Source: Acinetobacter sp. A2
Lineage (GTDB): Bacteria > Pseudomonadota > Gammaproteobacteria > Pseudomonadales > Moraxellaceae
Length of the DNA: 64,000 nucleotides
Assembly: GCF_012371325.1 (NCBI RefSeq)
Contig: NZ_JAAZQX010000001.1
Span: 62,001-126,000, forward strand
Direction of reading: 5' to 3'
Part shown: piece after piece, positions 19,720 through 30,276 of the stretch
Numbering within the stretch: the stretch's first letter is position 1
Layout of the letters: each line of letters opens with the position of its first letter
Program-made: the position numbers and the translations under genes
The notes under the pieces: generated by a model
What the model was told of the DNA's origin: nothing
Seen by the model: only the letters and a program-made list of their open reading frames with translations
Databases searched by the model: none

Positions 19720-22700
19720 ATACATCCAGCATATTTCCAATTTGCTATGACCCGATTCAAGAAATGCAATTTAAAGGCTTGCACTGGATTGAGGCTTCTG
19801 CGGGTACAGGTAAAACTTATACCTTGTCCAGTTTAATGGTGCGAATTTTTCTTAAGGATTATTTGCCGAATCAGGTGATTGCCACAACATTTACCCGTGC
19901 TGCTGCGGCTGAACTAAAAAGTCGAATTCGTGCTCGCTTACAGGAAACCAAACAATATTTTGATGCGTGTTTAGATTTATCTCAGCCAGAAATCTTAAAA
20001 AAAATTGAGCAAGAACAAGACCCTTTGCTTAAGCATGTGCTGCAGGAGCATCATCTAAAAGTAGATTATGCCAGTTCACGTTTGCAGTTGGTGATTGCGC
20101 AATTAGATGAGTTGTTTGTGGGCACCTTAGACAGCTTTAGCCAAAAAATGTTGCGAGAATTTGCATTTGAAAGTGGCAAAATTGAACGTGCCGATATTAC
20201 CGACCAAGCTTCGGTTTATACAGAACAATTGGTACATGATGTGTTGCGGGAATGGATTCAGGCACAACCTCAGCATGTTGTGGACTATATGCTGTTATGT
20301 GGGCGCTTAAAATCGGCAACTGAATATGTGGGTTTAGTGGGTACAAGTTTGAATTTTGCATCTGCAAAAATTCAGGGGATTGAGCAAGTACAACTGGAAG
20401 TGCAAGATTTAGAAGTCGCCTTGCAGCATTTAGCCACAATAGATCTCACTCAAATTGAAGAATTAAAAGAATATTATGATGGTCAATACAACTTTAATTT
20501 TTCCCATTATGTTGCAGGCAGTGACAAGAAAAAATTACATCCACTATTTACTGTCACGTTGCCCAAACTGATTGAAATGCTGCAGCACAACCCGTTAGAG
20601 CAGTATTTTAATCTGCATTTAAGCGATGGGTTTAACGAGGTTCTTGGGTTGTATCTCACTGCTGAAGGTAAGCCAAGATCGGCAATTTTTAATAAAGCCA
20701 AAGCACCGTGTACCCAAGATGTGCAAGATGCCTTTTTTGACCATCCAGTGATTCGTAAAATCAAAGCGGTGGCAGATGCGAAACTGCAATTTGAAGGCCA
20801 GATAGATTTGGTAGATACCAACTTAAAATTTTATTTGGTGCAACAAGTCAAACAGCGCTTACCACAGTTGTTGCAGCAAAAAGGTGAAACCACTTTTGCG
20901 CAACAAATTCGCACCTTGGCAGAAGCTTTACATGGTGAGCGCGGGCAGCGTTTTGCACAATTTGTACATACACGTTATCCGTTAATTTTGGTGGATGAAT
21001 TTCAGGATACCAACCAAGATCAAGATGACATGCTCTCGCAAATTTGGCGTAATCCAAAATGGTATGCACGGGGCTGTATGATCATGGTGGGTGACCCCAA
21101 ACAGGCAATTTATGGCTTCCGTGGCGGCGATATGCTGACCTATAACAATGCCCGTGATGATGTACTGAAAAAACAGGGATGTATTTACTCCCTCAGACAA
21201 AATCATCGTTCTGTCAAAGAACTGGTAAGCGTGGTGGATGAGTTATTCCAACGTCATACCGATTTTGGTGAGCAGGTGACTTATCATCCGGTTATTGCGG
21301 GTTCACGGCCTCATCCTGCTTTAATCGATCGGCAGCAGGCCAACCCTGCGCCGCTTCGGTGGATCACCGTTGCACATGATCAAGATGAATCTATTCAAAT
21401 TGCTTGGAAAATTCGTGATTTATTAAATCAGGGGATTTCAGGTGAGTTATATTTTGACCATTCTACAGGTAAGCTTGCATTACAGGCCGATGATATTGCG
21501 ATTTTATCCACCAGTCATAAATTGCTGGATCAAGTGCAATATGAGTTGGAGCGTATTGGTATTCGGGTAAATCGAAGCAGTAAGCGCAGTGTTTTTAGAG
21601 GATTTCTAGCGCAAGATGTTGCGGCAATTTTAACGGCAATTTTACATCCTTTTGATGAAGCGAAAGTAAAGCGTGCTTTACTGACTCGTTTGCTGGGCTA
21701 TAACCTGCAGCAGTTAATTGAACTTGAGCAACAAGGCTTGGGGCAGTTTATATATGACTTCGACTGTATTCGTGAGATGTGGGTCAATAAAGGCTTTTTA
21801 ACCGCTTGGAGTTATTGCCTGAACTTATTTAAAGTTTGGGAGAATTTGGTGGCAAAGCAGAGCTTTGACAATGAACGGCATGTGGTGAATTTACGTCATT
21901 TAACTGAGTTGCTTAGTCGGCAGAGTGAGCGTCATCAAGGCGCTTATATGCTGTATTACTGGTATTTGCAGCAGGTTGAATCGCCTGGAGAACGTGACTG
22001 GGAAGTTGAACGAAAGCTGTCGAACGCGGCAGGTGTAAAGCTGATGACCATTCACCAGTCCAAGGGACTTGAGTTTAAAGTGGTCTTTTTAATGTCAGCA
22101 GATCGGCCGCCAAAACCTGATAAGTCTGCTTTGGTGTTTGCAACGCAGGAAGAGCAAGGCATAGAGCAACGTGTCATTGCCATTAAACATAAAGACATGG
22201 ATGCAACAGCAACGCAGCAGCATCGTGAGCGTCGTTTAGCTGAGCTGAATCGCTTGTGGTATGTGGCATTAACCCGAGCCAGTTATCGGGTCTATGCGAT
22301 GTTAAAACAGCCTGAACCACCTAAAGAAGATGTCAAAAGTAAGAAGCCGTCTGCACCTAAAGCGGACGGATTAAATGTCTGGCGTTTAAAAGCATCGGTG
22401 TGCTCACAGACTCAGCAAATTGCAGCGCAATTCAGTACTGAGGAAGCGCCTATGCTGAATTTACCTCAGGCATTGGAATTACAACAAATACAAGATGTTG
22501 TGATTGAGGCCGCAGACTTTCCAGTGCGCCGTTTTTACCCACGTACAAAAACCAGTTTTAGTGGTTTGGCACAGCATCTGCCGAGTACAAGCCCTCGGGA
22601 TAGCTTGGTGGTGATGGCTGAGACGCAGGCAGCGGCAGCAGATGAAATCAATCAAGAACCTGTTGAAGCGATTGAGCTTGCGCAACCGATCGCATGGATT

Positions 22701-23489
22701 AAAGCCAATTTTCAGCGTGGCACACAGGCGGGTAGTTTTTTACATAAACTATTTGAATATATCGACTTTCAGGCCAGTCGAGACCGCATTGCAGACGAAG
22801 TGAAACGCCGTTTTCATAATGATAAAGAGTTTAACTCCGATATGCTGTTGGCCGATTTGGTTGCCAAGCTTCATCAAGCTGATGTGCAGAATATGGCACA
22901 GGAAGCCGAAGTATTTGAGCTGATGACCGATTGGCTGATGCAGGTCTTGCACACCCCATTGCATCAAGACTTTTGTCTGTCTGCATTGGCTGTAGATGGC
23001 TATTTGTCTGAGTTTCCATTTTATTTGGCCATGGCAGACCAACGCTTATTGTTACCCGCCATTCAACAATTATTTAACGATGCAGGGCGGCCTATTCAGG
23101 GCTTAAACGAGGCCAACAGCGCTCGTTACCTGACAGGTTCAATTGACTTGGTGTATTTCGATGGTCAGCGCTATCACATTGCGGACTATAAAAGTAACTA
23201 TTTAGGTGCAGATCAGCAGGATTATGCCTTGAGTCATATTGAAAATAATATGACTCAGTCTAGTTACTGGTTGCAAGCAGGACTGTACTTGGTGGCCTTA
23301 CATCGTTATTTGGGCAGCAACATGCAGGGTTATGATATTTATCAACACTTGGGTGGCGCCAGCTATTTGTACTTGCGCGGCATGAATGGTGAGGTAGGAC
23401 AAGGCGTATGCCATTGGCAGCCTGAAGCAGATTTTATTCTGCAACTAGATGAAATATTAGGTTACTTTGACCTTAAAAAATCAAACTAA
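19716..23489 (+). CDS. recB: Exodeoxyribonuclease V subunit beta (RecB)
   Basis: This 1257-residue subunit combines 3'-5' SF1 helicase and nuclease activities. Helicase motifs are Walker A EASAGTGKTYTLS (about 27-39), motif II LVDEFQDTN near 428, VGDPKQAIYGFRGGD near 460, and LMTIHQSKGLEFK near 775. The C-terminal RecB-family nuclease carries GSFLHKLFEY near 1007, GSIDLVYFDG near 1140 and the catalytic ADYKSNYLG near 1155, so the Asp and Lys needed for cleavage are intact. It has a good ribosome site (GGGAGAG) inside the recC end. It acts with RecC and RecD in DNA end resection and degradation of foreign linear DNA. Confidence 0.96.
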   Translation: MNTSSIFPICYDPIQEMQFKGLHWIEASAGTGKTYTLSSLMVRIFLKDYLPNQVIATTFTRAAAAELKSRIRARLQETKQYFDACLDLSQPEILKKIEQEQDPLLKHVLQEHHLKVDYASSRLQLVIAQLDELFVGTLDSFSQKMLREFAFESGKIERADITDQASVYTEQLVHDVLREWIQAQPQHVVDYMLLCGRLKSATEYVGLVGTSLNFASAKIQGIEQVQLEVQDLEVALQHLATIDLTQIEELKEYYDGQYNFNFSHYVAGSDKKKLHPLFTVTLPKLIEMLQHNPLEQYFNLHLSDGFNEVLGLYLTAEGKPRSAIFNKAKAPCTQDVQDAFFDHPVIRKIKAVADAKLQFEGQIDLVDTNLKFYLVQQVKQRLPQLLQQKGETTFAQQIRTLAEALHGERGQRFAQFVHTRYPLILVDEFQDTNQDQDDMLSQIWRNPKWYARGCMIMVGDPKQAIYGFRGGDMLTYNNARDDVLKKQGCIYSLRQNHRSVKELVSVVDELFQRHTDFGEQVTYHPVIAGSRPHPALIDRQQANPAPLRWITVAHDQDESIQIAWKIRDLLNQGISGELYFDHSTGKLALQADDIAILSTSHKLLDQVQYELERIGIRVNRSSKRSVFRGFLAQDVAAILTAILHPFDEAKVKRALLTRLLGYNLQQLIELEQQGLGQFIYDFDCIREMWVNKGFLTAWSYCLNLFKVWENLVAKQSFDNERHVVNLRHLTELLSRQSERHQGAYMLYYWYLQQVESPGERDWEVERKLSNAAGVKLMTIHQSKGLEFKVVFLMSADRPPKPDKSALVFATQEEQGIEQRVIAIKHKDMDATATQQHRERRLAELNRLWYVALTRASYRVYAMLKQPEPPKEDVKSKKPSAPKADGLNVWRLKASVCSQTQQIAAQFSTEEAPMLNLPQALELQQIQDVVIEAADFPVRRFYPRTKTSFSGLAQHLPSTSPRDSLVVMAETQAAAADEINQEPVEAIELAQPIAWIKANFQRGTQAGSFLHKLFEYIDFQASRDRIADEVKRRFHNDKEFNSDMLLADLVAKLHQADVQNMAQEAEVFELMTDWLMQVLHTPLHQDFCLSALAVDGYLSEFPFYLAMADQRLLLPAIQQLFNDAGRPIQGLNEANSARYLTGSIDLVYFDGQRYHIADYKSNYLGADQQDYALSHIENNMTQSSYWLQAGLYLVALHRYLGSNMQGYDIYQHLGGASYLYLRGMNGEVGQGVCHWQPEADFILQLDEILGYFDLKKSN

Positions 23490-23550
23490 GCCTGTTCTTA
23501 GACTTAATAAAACAAATGCTTATCCTGTGGATAACTTTGAGGATAACTGT

Positions 23551-25332
23551 GTGGAAAACAAGCATATTCACTTAATTCCAGCGCAATCTGCCATGCAGGC
23601 ATGGTTGGATTACCTCTGTCAGCCGCCATTTAGCACTGCAACGATTGATGCTGCTGGTAAATCTTTGATGCAGCAAGTCCTTGATGCAATAGAACAGGGG
23701 GATAGTTGTATTCCTGCAAGTGCGGCACAGGTTGCGGCTTTGCATGATTTACAAATCACGCTACCCGTACAGCCCTCGGACACAGCAGCTGCAATTGCCC
23801 CGTTTGTATTTGACGGGCAGCGTTTATATTTGTACCGCTACTGGAAGTTAGAACAGCAAGTCGCCACTGATATTTTAAGAATTCAGGCACAGCAACCGCT
23901 TTCATTTGAGTTAAAACCTGAACAGCTCAACTTATTGCAAGACCCACAGCAACAGCAGGCTTTACAGACTGCTGCCAGCCAAAGTTTGAGTATTATCACC
24001 GGTGGGCCAGGAACAGGGAAAACCTATACCTTGGCGCATATTATTGCCGTACTCAATCAAGCTTTGCCAGATATTCGCATTGCCATGGCTGCACCGACAG
24101 GCAAGGCGGCACAGCGTATGCAGGAAGCCTTAAAAAATGCGTTGAATAGCAAAGCCTTACAAGCCTTTGATGTGGACGCTTTACAACAGTTACAACCTGT
24201 CACTTTGCATCGTTTACTCGGTTTGGGGAATACAGGCAAGCCTCGTTTTCATGCCAAACAACCTTTGCCTTACGATGTGATTGTGGTCGATGAAGCCTCT
24301 ATGCTGGATTTGCACTTGTCACACATGTTATTGGCTGCCATTCCTGCACAGGCACGTTTAATCCTGTTGGGAGATGCCAATCAGTTAGCTTCAGTTGATG
24401 TTGGTACGGTGTTGGCAGATTTACAGCAAGTTCCTGAATTAGCAAAAAATCGTGTCAATTTAGTCACCACACGCCGTTTTGCTGAAGGGGCAAAAGTTGG
24501 GGCAATGGCGAAGTTCATTCAGCTAGAGTATCCTGCACAGCAGGTTTTGGCAGCGTTTGAACAGCAGGTGGTTGCTGCCACCCAGTTACGCAAAATCAAT
24601 TTAGAACAAATACAGGTCGATGAAGTTCAACTTCAATATCTACCAAGTCAAGACAGCCCAATGTCTGCAACAGATTTGGATGGCTATTATGACCAGCTCA
24701 TGTATGGCTATCAGTCCTATGTGGAAGTATTGAATGCGGGCTTGGCTGATGGCAATGATTTGCAAGACTTTCAGCATTTTGTGATGCAGGGTATTCAGGT
24801 GTTTGATGATTACCGTATTTTAACCGCGATTCGTCATGGTCATTTGGGCTTAAAGCAACTGAATGTGCAGATTGAGCAGCGCCTTTTACAGCAATCCAAA
24901 CAGCAAAAACAAGGGGATTGGTATATCGGCCGACCTGTGATGATGACCTATAATGATTACCAGCTGGGACTGTCCAATGGTGATATTGGCATTTGCTTTA
25001 TGCGAACACATAACGCACAGCGCCAGTTTGAAGTGTATTTTCCAAGTCTGGACAAATGGGTACCTGCAACACGCTTACCTAAAAATATTGAAACAGCTTT
25101 TGCGCTCACTATTCATAAATCTCAAGGTTCGGAATTTAGCCATACAGCAGTGGTGCTAGATGCTATGGCTAAAAACTTGCTCAGCAAGGAACTGATTTAT
25201 ACGGCTATTACCCGTGCTAAAAAAGCGGTGAGTTTGCTGGTCGATGCACAAGCGCTGGAACAGGCATTGAATATTCGCACCCGTCGTAGCAGTGGTTTGT
25301 TAGCTAGAATTAATGAGGTTCTGAATTATTAA
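23551..25332 (+). CDS. recD: Exodeoxyribonuclease V subunit alpha (RecD), start reassigned to GTG
   Basis: RecD is the 5'-3' SF1B helicase of RecBCD. Motifs from the chosen start are Walker A TGGPGTGKTYTL near 150, VVDEASMLDL near 245, GDANQLASVDVG near 275 and the C-terminal ALTIHKSQGSEF near 520. The frame is open back to a TTG at 23467 inside recB, but that start has no ribosome site. The GTG at 23551 has GAGG exactly eight bases upstream, giving about 593 residues, so it is preferred. This leaves 61 bases after the recB stop. The next hairpin terminator downstream is at 25543. Confidence 0.93.
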   Translation: MENKHIHLIPAQSAMQAWLDYLCQPPFSTATIDAAGKSLMQQVLDAIEQGDSCIPASAAQVAALHDLQITLPVQPSDTAAAIAPFVFDGQRLYLYRYWKLEQQVATDILRIQAQQPLSFELKPEQLNLLQDPQQQQALQTAASQSLSIITGGPGTGKTYTLAHIIAVLNQALPDIRIAMAAPTGKAAQRMQEALKNALNSKALQAFDVDALQQLQPVTLHRLLGLGNTGKPRFHAKQPLPYDVIVVDEASMLDLHLSHMLLAAIPAQARLILLGDANQLASVDVGTVLADLQQVPELAKNRVNLVTTRRFAEGAKVGAMAKFIQLEYPAQQVLAAFEQQVVAATQLRKINLEQIQVDEVQLQYLPSQDSPMSATDLDGYYDQLMYGYQSYVEVLNAGLADGNDLQDFQHFVMQGIQVFDDYRILTAIRHGHLGLKQLNVQIEQRLLQQSKQQKQGDWYIGRPVMMTYNDYQLGLSNGDIGICFMRTHNAQRQFEVYFPSLDKWVPATRLPKNIETAFALTIHKSQGSEFSHTAVVLDAMAKNLLSKELIYTAITRAKKAVSLLVDAQALEQALNIRTRRSSGLLARINEVLNY

Positions 25333-25542
25333 GCGGAAGTGAATAATAGGTACTTTTGTACGAAATGGCTTACATCAATTCGAGAAATTTGCGCATAGAG
25401 ATTCGAGTATGTTTTTGAGAAGATGACTTCACACAAAAAGCTCAATAAGGATTTTGAGCATAATCGCAGAATAATAACGATAATTGTCGATAGACAGCGA
25501 ACTGACAGGACGTGAGTGAGAAGAGGAAACTTACAGCCGCTA

Positions 25543-25579
25543 AGCCTTGTAGTTTTGGGAGAGACTACAGGGCTTTTTT
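25543..25579 (+). terminator. Intrinsic terminator downstream of recD (or of a small RNA)
   Basis: An 11-bp stem (25543-25553 with 25564-25574, one G-U pair) closes a 10-base loop and runs straight into six T. It lies 211 bases after the recD stop, so it may end recD or a short transcript that begins between them. Confidence 0.85.
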
Positions 25580-25696
25580 ATGTCTGTTAGTTTTGTTGGC
25601 TTGCAAAATACAGACAATGCTTACTTGTTGTAAGAAAAAGCTTACAAATAGATACGAGAAATACGACTTCTTTCACTTTAGTATTATGGCAAAATC

Positions 25697-25844
25697 TACC
25701 ACACAAGGACGTGAAACCCAGAACAGGAATGTTCAGACAATAAGACGCGAAAACGCGCAAATAACGACAATAAACAAAACAATAAGAATAATAAGACAAG
25801 AAACTACAGCGCAAAAACAGCCCGAGCTCCGCTCGGGCTGTTTT
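25697..25844 (+). ncRNA. Candidate small RNA ending in a GC-rich terminator
   Basis: A possible -10 element TATTAT (25682-25687) would start a transcript near 25695. The following ~115 bases are almost free of structure, with many A-R-N triplets (25756-25802), the pattern that can bind the distal face of Hfq. It ends in a perfect 14-bp terminator stem with T-run. GGACGTGA and a GAAACT-ACAGC-GC motif occur here and also before the first terminator, hinting at two related transcripts. No -35 is convincing and no known RNA family is recognised. The 5' end is approximate. Confidence 0.35.
25814..25844 (+). terminator. Strong bidirectional-looking terminator
   Basis: A perfect 14-bp stem (25814-25827 with 25831-25844) closes a TCC loop. 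T-rich tails lie on both sides. It shields rpsO from upstream transcription. Confidence 0.9.
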
Positions 25845-26032
25845 ATTTTGTGAGCTAAAAATGACATTATGTTTTATTCTATTGGCAAAATATTACATAT
25901 TATCAAACATATACAAATGTATATTTATTTGTGCACAGTACTTTATACTTTTATCTATGCAAAACAGCAGGCAGAAAAAATCTGGCGTGACTGCTTAAAG
26001 TAAAAATTAAAGCAGTTGTTAGTCGTTCTGTT

Positions 26033-26061
26033 TTGCAATCGGCACGTTTTTGCCTTAAAAT
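26033..26061 (+). promoter_or_regulatory. Predicted sigma-70 promoter of rpsO
   Basis: TTGCAA (26033-26038) and TAAAAT (26056-26061) are separated by 17 bases, close to consensus at both hexamers. The predicted leader is about 85 bases long before the rpsO ATG, enough for the known type of S15 autoregulatory structure, which I have not folded. Confidence 0.7.
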
Positions 26062-26151
26062 GATGCTCTTGCTGTAGTGATGCACGGCAGTCAGTTGATT
26101 CATCAATTGATCGGTATCAAATCTTTTTATTAAGCATCTCGGAGAAATCGA

Positions 26152-26421
26152 ATGGCTTTAACAAACGCAGATCGCGCAGAGATCATTGCTAAATTTGCTC
26201 GTGCTGAAAATGACACTGGTTCACCAGAAGTTCAAGTAGCGCTTTTAACTGCTCAAATCAATGACTTACAAGGTCACTTCAAAGAGCACAAACACGACCA
26301 CCACAGCCGTCGCGGTCTAATCCGTATGGTTAACCAACGTCGTAAGTTACTTGACTACCTTAAAGGCAAAGATGCGACTCGTTACAGCGCATTGATTGCT
26401 GCTTTAGGTTTACGTCGTTAA
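26152..26421 (+). CDS. rpsO: 30S ribosomal protein S15
   Basis: This 89-residue protein of the usual length binds 16S rRNA at the central-domain three-way junction and forms bridge B4. The conserved [13 protein letters not shown] and HHSRRGL segments are present. The ribosome site GGAG precedes the ATG. Codon choice is noticeably more biased than in neighbouring genes, as expected for a highly expressed gene. It is followed by pnp, the same order as in E. coli, with a hairpin in between. Confidence 0.98.
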   Translation: MALTNADRAEIIAKFARAENDTGSPEVQVALLTAQINDLQGHFKEHKHDHHSRRGLIRMVNQRRKLLDYLKGKDATRYSALIAALGLRR

Positions 26422-26510
26422 TTCGATTTAAGCTTTTATTTTCGGACTATTGCATGTTGAATGCTGTATTACTGAAAACTAAAGTAAATCTAGCTTTGGC
26501 TAGATCAGTG

Positions 26511-26538
26511 GAAGGGGCGAATGTTTCGCTCCTTCTTT
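26511..26538 (+). terminator. Hairpin between rpsO and pnp
   Basis: An 11-bp stem (26511-26521 with 26525-26535, one G-U) closes a 3-base loop and is followed by TTTGTGTTT, a weak T-run. By analogy with E. coli it may partially terminate rpsO and protect its 3' end from PNPase, while the longer pnp leader could be an RNase III target. That role is inference. Confidence 0.65.
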
Positions 26539-26675
26539 GTGTTTAAAAATCGTGTTTCATTCGAGTGAGGTCGGCTTCTAAGCTTTGTCATTTACCAAAA
26601 TATTGTGTTGTGAATGCCAAACCTTAGGGGTCTCCACGAGAATAATTGTTCACAAGAACTAGGAAAAAATAAAAT

Positions 26676-28769
26676 ATGTCGATGTTTAATATTATTCGTA
26701 AAGAATTCCAATTTGGTCAGCACCAAGTTGTTCTAGAAACTGGTCGCGTTGCGCGTCAAGCCAACACGGTTATGATCACTATGGGTGGTGTAACTGTATT
26801 GGTTGCTGTGGTTGCTCAACCTACAGCGAAAGCGGGTCAAGACTTCTTCCCGTTGACTGTTAACTACCAAGAAAAACAATATGCTGCGGGTCGTATCCCA
26901 GGTGGTTATGGTAAGCGTGAAGGCCGTGCGTCTGAAGCGGAAACTTTAATTTCACGTTTGATTGACCGTCCAATTCGTCCGTTGTTCCCAGAAGGTTACT
27001 ATAACGAAATTCAAGTGACTGCGACGGTTGTGTCTTCTGATAAAACCATGGACGCTGACATTGCAGCCATGTTAGGTACTTCTGCTGCACTTGCAATTGC
27101 AGGTACGCCTTTCCGTGGCCCAATTGGTGCTGCACGTGTTGGTTTAATCAACGGCGAATACGTACTTAACCCGAACTTTGAACAAATGGCGCAATCTGAC
27201 CTTGACCTTGTGGTTGCAGGTACAGAGTCTGCGGTATTAATGGTTGAATCTGAAGCGAAAGAACTTTCAGAAGACCAAATGTTAGGTGCAGTACTTTTTG
27301 GTCATGACGAAATGCAAATTGCTATTCAAGCGATCAAAGAATTTGCTGCGGCTGCTGGCGCAACAGAATCGACTTGGACTGCACCAGAGAAAAATGAAGA
27401 CCTTCGTGCGAAGTTAAAAGAAGCGTTTGAAGCGAAAATTTCTGAAGCGTATACGATTGCAATTAAGCAAGACCGTTATGCTGCATTAGACGCACTTCAA
27501 GCTGAAGCTGTGGCTCAATTTGTTCCAGAAGAAGACGTTGATGGCATCGCAGATGACTTAAATGAACTCTTTGAAGACCTGAAATACCGCACTGTACGTG
27601 ACAACATCTTGTCTGGTAAGCCACGTATTGATGGTCGTGACACCAAAACTGTACGTGCATTAGATGTACAGGTGGGTGTGCTTGATCGCGCGCACGGTTC
27701 AGCATTGTTCACCCGTGGTGAAACTCAGGCTTTAGTCACCACGACTTTGGGTAATACACGTGATGCCTTGATGGTAGATACACTATCAGGTACTAAAACT
27801 GACAACTTCATGTTGCACTACAACTTCCCTGCATACTCTGTAGGTGAAACAGGTCGTGAATCTGGTCCTAAACGTCGTGAAATTGGTCACGGTCGTTTGG
27901 CACGTCGTGGTGTGCAAGCTGTTCTTCCTGCTGCAGACCGCTTCCCGTATGTGATTCGTATTGTATCTGACATTACTGAATCAAACGGTTCATCTTCTAT
28001 GGCGTCTGTATGTGGTGCATCTTTATCACTTATGGATGCAGGTGTTCCGCTTAAAGCACCAGTTGCAGGTATCGCAATGGGCTTGGTAAAAGAAGGCGAG
28101 CGTTTTGCAGTGCTTTCTGACATCTTGGGTGATGAAGACCACCTTGGTGATATGGACTTTAAAGTTGCAGGTTCTGCCAACGGTATTACTGCACTTCAAA
28201 TGGACATCAAAATTGAAGGTATCACTGAAGAAATCATGGAAGTTGCATTGAACCAAGCTTATGCAGGTCGTATGCACATCTTGAATGCAATGAACCAAGT
28301 GATTTCACGTGCACGTCCAGAAATTTCTATGCACGCGCCGACCTTCCAAGTCATCAACATCAACCCAGACAAGATTCGTGATGTAATTGGTAAAGGTGGT
28401 GCAACCATCCGTCAAATTACTGAAGAAACTAAAGCCGCAATTGATATTGAAGACAACGGTACAGTACGTGTATTTGGTGAAACCAAAGCTGCTGCACAAG
28501 CTGCTGTTGCAAAAATTCAGGCATTAACTGCTGAAATCGAGCCAGGTACAATTTACACAGGTAAAGTGATCCGTATTGTTGAATTCGGTGCTTTCGTAAA
28601 TATTCTTCCAGGCACTGACGGTTTGCTTCACATTTCACAAATCTCGAACGAGCGTATTGCTAACGTAGCAGACGTTCTGAAAGAAGGTCAGGAAGTGAAA
28701 GTACAGGTTGCCGATGTAGACAACCGTGGTCGTATCAAATTAACTATGAAAGACATCGAACAAGCATAA
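26676..28769 (+). CDS. pnp: Polyribonucleotide nucleotidyltransferase (PNPase)
   Basis: This 697-residue enzyme is the phosphorolytic 3'-5' exoribonuclease of the degradosome. Domains in order are first RNase PH domain (about 10-145), helical linker (about 150-230), second RNase PH domain with the active-site region (about 310-500, including [15 protein letters not shown]), KH domain ([10 protein letters not shown] near 565) and S1 domain ([19 protein letters not shown] near 635). Length is standard. AGGA lies about ten bases before the ATG. The gene is strongly codon-biased. It is followed by a clean terminator. Confidence 0.98.
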   Translation: MSMFNIIRKEFQFGQHQVVLETGRVARQANTVMITMGGVTVLVAVVAQPTAKAGQDFFPLTVNYQEKQYAAGRIPGGYGKREGRASEAETLISRLIDRPIRPLFPEGYYNEIQVTATVVSSDKTMDADIAAMLGTSAALAIAGTPFRGPIGAARVGLINGEYVLNPNFEQMAQSDLDLVVAGTESAVLMVESEAKELSEDQMLGAVLFGHDEMQIAIQAIKEFAAAAGATESTWTAPEKNEDLRAKLKEAFEAKISEAYTIAIKQDRYAALDALQAEAVAQFVPEEDVDGIADDLNELFEDLKYRTVRDNILSGKPRIDGRDTKTVRALDVQVGVLDRAHGSALFTRGETQALVTTTLGNTRDALMVDTLSGTKTDNFMLHYNFPAYSVGETGRESGPKRREIGHGRLARRGVQAVLPAADRFPYVIRIVSDITESNGSSSMASVCGASLSLMDAGVPLKAPVAGIAMGLVKEGERFAVLSDILGDEDHLGDMDFKVAGSANGITALQMDIKIEGITEEIMEVALNQAYAGRMHILNAMNQVISRARPEISMHAPTFQVININPDKIRDVIGKGGATIRQITEETKAAIDIEDNGTVRVFGETKAAAQAAVAKIQALTAEIEPGTIYTGKVIRIVEFGAFVNILPGTDGLLHISQISNERIANVADVLKEGQEVKVQVADVDNRGRIKLTMKDIEQA

Positions 28770-28800
28770 TGCTGTGTTGATGATCTGAAATGGTTAATGA

Positions 28801-28836
28801 AAAGCCCGTATTCAAACTGAATGCGGGCTTTTTTTT
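28801..28836 (+). terminator. Intrinsic terminator after pnp
   Basis: A 14-bp stem (28801-28814 with 28818-28831, one G-U pair) closes a 3-base loop and runs into eight T. Confidence 0.93.
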
Positions 28837-29001
28837 ATGTGCAAAATTTTGTTGATTTTAATAGGCGATACAATCATTACATGAACACTAGAATAAATAG
28901 CAACGCATATTTGAAAACGATCGCATTTCATGCTTAAACTGAGTACATCTTAAAATCTCAAAAAACCGTACAAGAAAACTGAAAATAGAGTAGCCTGTTC
29001 T

Positions 29002-30238
29002 ATGCAAAGTTATTATTTCTATCTGCATACCAATCACAAAACCAATATTTATGTGCAAAAACAGCCAATTGAAGGGCTTGAGCCTGAATTTATCTGGATT
29101 GATTGTACCCGTGATGATGTACTGAACCGAGCCGAACAGTGGCAACAGGAAATTTTTCAGCATAGTCAGTTGTCGCTGAACGAGTATCATGTGCGTGATA
29201 TTTTAAATCTTGAACATCCTTGTGCTTTTGACACCTTAGATGATTATGACCTGCTCATTTTTCGTAAATTGATTACTCCCGAAGACCGTATTGCCACAGG
29301 GCTGCAACTGGGGAGAAACATGAGCGGGTTTTTGGACTTGCTACCACGCCTATGAGTTTTATTATGACACCGCAGGTGCTGATCACCGTACGTGAGCAGG
29401 GCAATAAAGTCATGGAAAGCTATTTGTCACGTGTCGAAGCAGCGGTGCAACGTCCTATTGAAGAACAAAATAAGGCACGCAAACTGGCATCAACGCCACT
29501 GGATTTGACTTTACGTTTACTGAATTTGGTGGCTGATGATTACTTGGATATTCGCATGCCACTGACCCGCCGTGTGGAATATTGGCAACAAGAATTATTG
29601 CAAGGTCATCGGCGTTTTACCCGCTGGCATCAATTACTGCAAGAAAATATGGCATTTCAGCAAGTTGAAAATTTGTGTGAAGAGCAAATTGAAGCTTTGC
29701 AAGAATTACGTGATGAAATTGTGGATAACTACCCACATTTGCGTGGAAAAAACGTAGTGAAAAGCAGGATATTATTTTAGTGCGGTTAGATGATTTAACC
29801 AGTCATATTGAACGAATTCAAAAGCATACTATTCGGTTGCGTTCTGCAGTACAAACTGCCATTGGTCTGCATTTTTCTGCAATTGCCAACCAAACCAATG
29901 AGAATATGCGAATTTTGGCGATTATTACCGCAGTTTTTGCGCCTTTAACTTTATTTACAGGTATTTATGGCATGAACTTTGAGTTTATGCCAGGTTTAAG
30001 ACATGCGCAGGCCTTTTGGATTATGCTGGGCGTAATGGTCATGACCACTTTACTGTTGCTGTATTATTTCTATCGCCGTCACATGGTGGGGCGGGGTGAA
30101 AAAAGTGTGATAGATATGCTGGCGCAACAACATAGCGATCAACACATGAGTTTATTTTGGTTTTTAGATTACGAACCGATTAAGCAAACTGTAAAAGGCA
30201 CCATCAAAGAAGTAGAAAAGCTGACCAAGCTGAAATAA
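29002..30238 (+). pseudogene. corA: CorA-family divalent cation transporter broken by two frameshifts
   Basis: Three consecutive frames together make one CorA-type 2-TM-GxN protein. The soluble N-terminus is at 29002-29355, the central helical domain in the next frame, and the C-terminus from about 29755 has two membrane helices and the selectivity motif YGMNFEFMP. The first break maps to a run of four G at 29310-29313. Adding one G restores the reading EKHERVFGLATTPMSF. The second maps near 29747-29758, where one extra A in a run of six A restores SEKQDIILVRLDDL. If real, the lesions abolish Mg2+/Co2+ transport by this copy. If not, they are homopolymer sequencing errors and the gene is intact at about 412 residues. 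Confidence 0.85.
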
Positions 30239-30276
30239 TTAAGCTATCGCTTTTGCTTGTCTAAAATGTGACATAT

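Larger units (their letters stand above)
25333..26151. other. 819-base gene-free region between recD and rpsO
   Basis: It holds two strong intrinsic terminators (25543-25579 and 25814-25844), an A-rich single-stranded-looking tract (about 25750-25810) and the rpsO promoter (26033-26061). A 113-codon GTG frame at 25512 is low-complexity and crosses both terminators, so I do not call it. The two terminators upstream of rpsO suggest at least one independent small transcript in addition to the end of recD. Confidence 0.7.

Noticed and set aside
23526..23534. Exact DnaA-box match (TGTGGATAA) within a TTATCC-TGT-GGATAA palindrome
   Set aside because: A single 9-base match is expected about once in two windows of this size by chance; no cluster, dnaA or dnaN nearby, so no origin.
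25512..25853. 113-codon GTG frame between recD and rpsO
   Set aside because: It runs through two strong terminators and is low-complexity Thr/Arg/Ile-rich at the end; better explained as noncoding RNA DNA.
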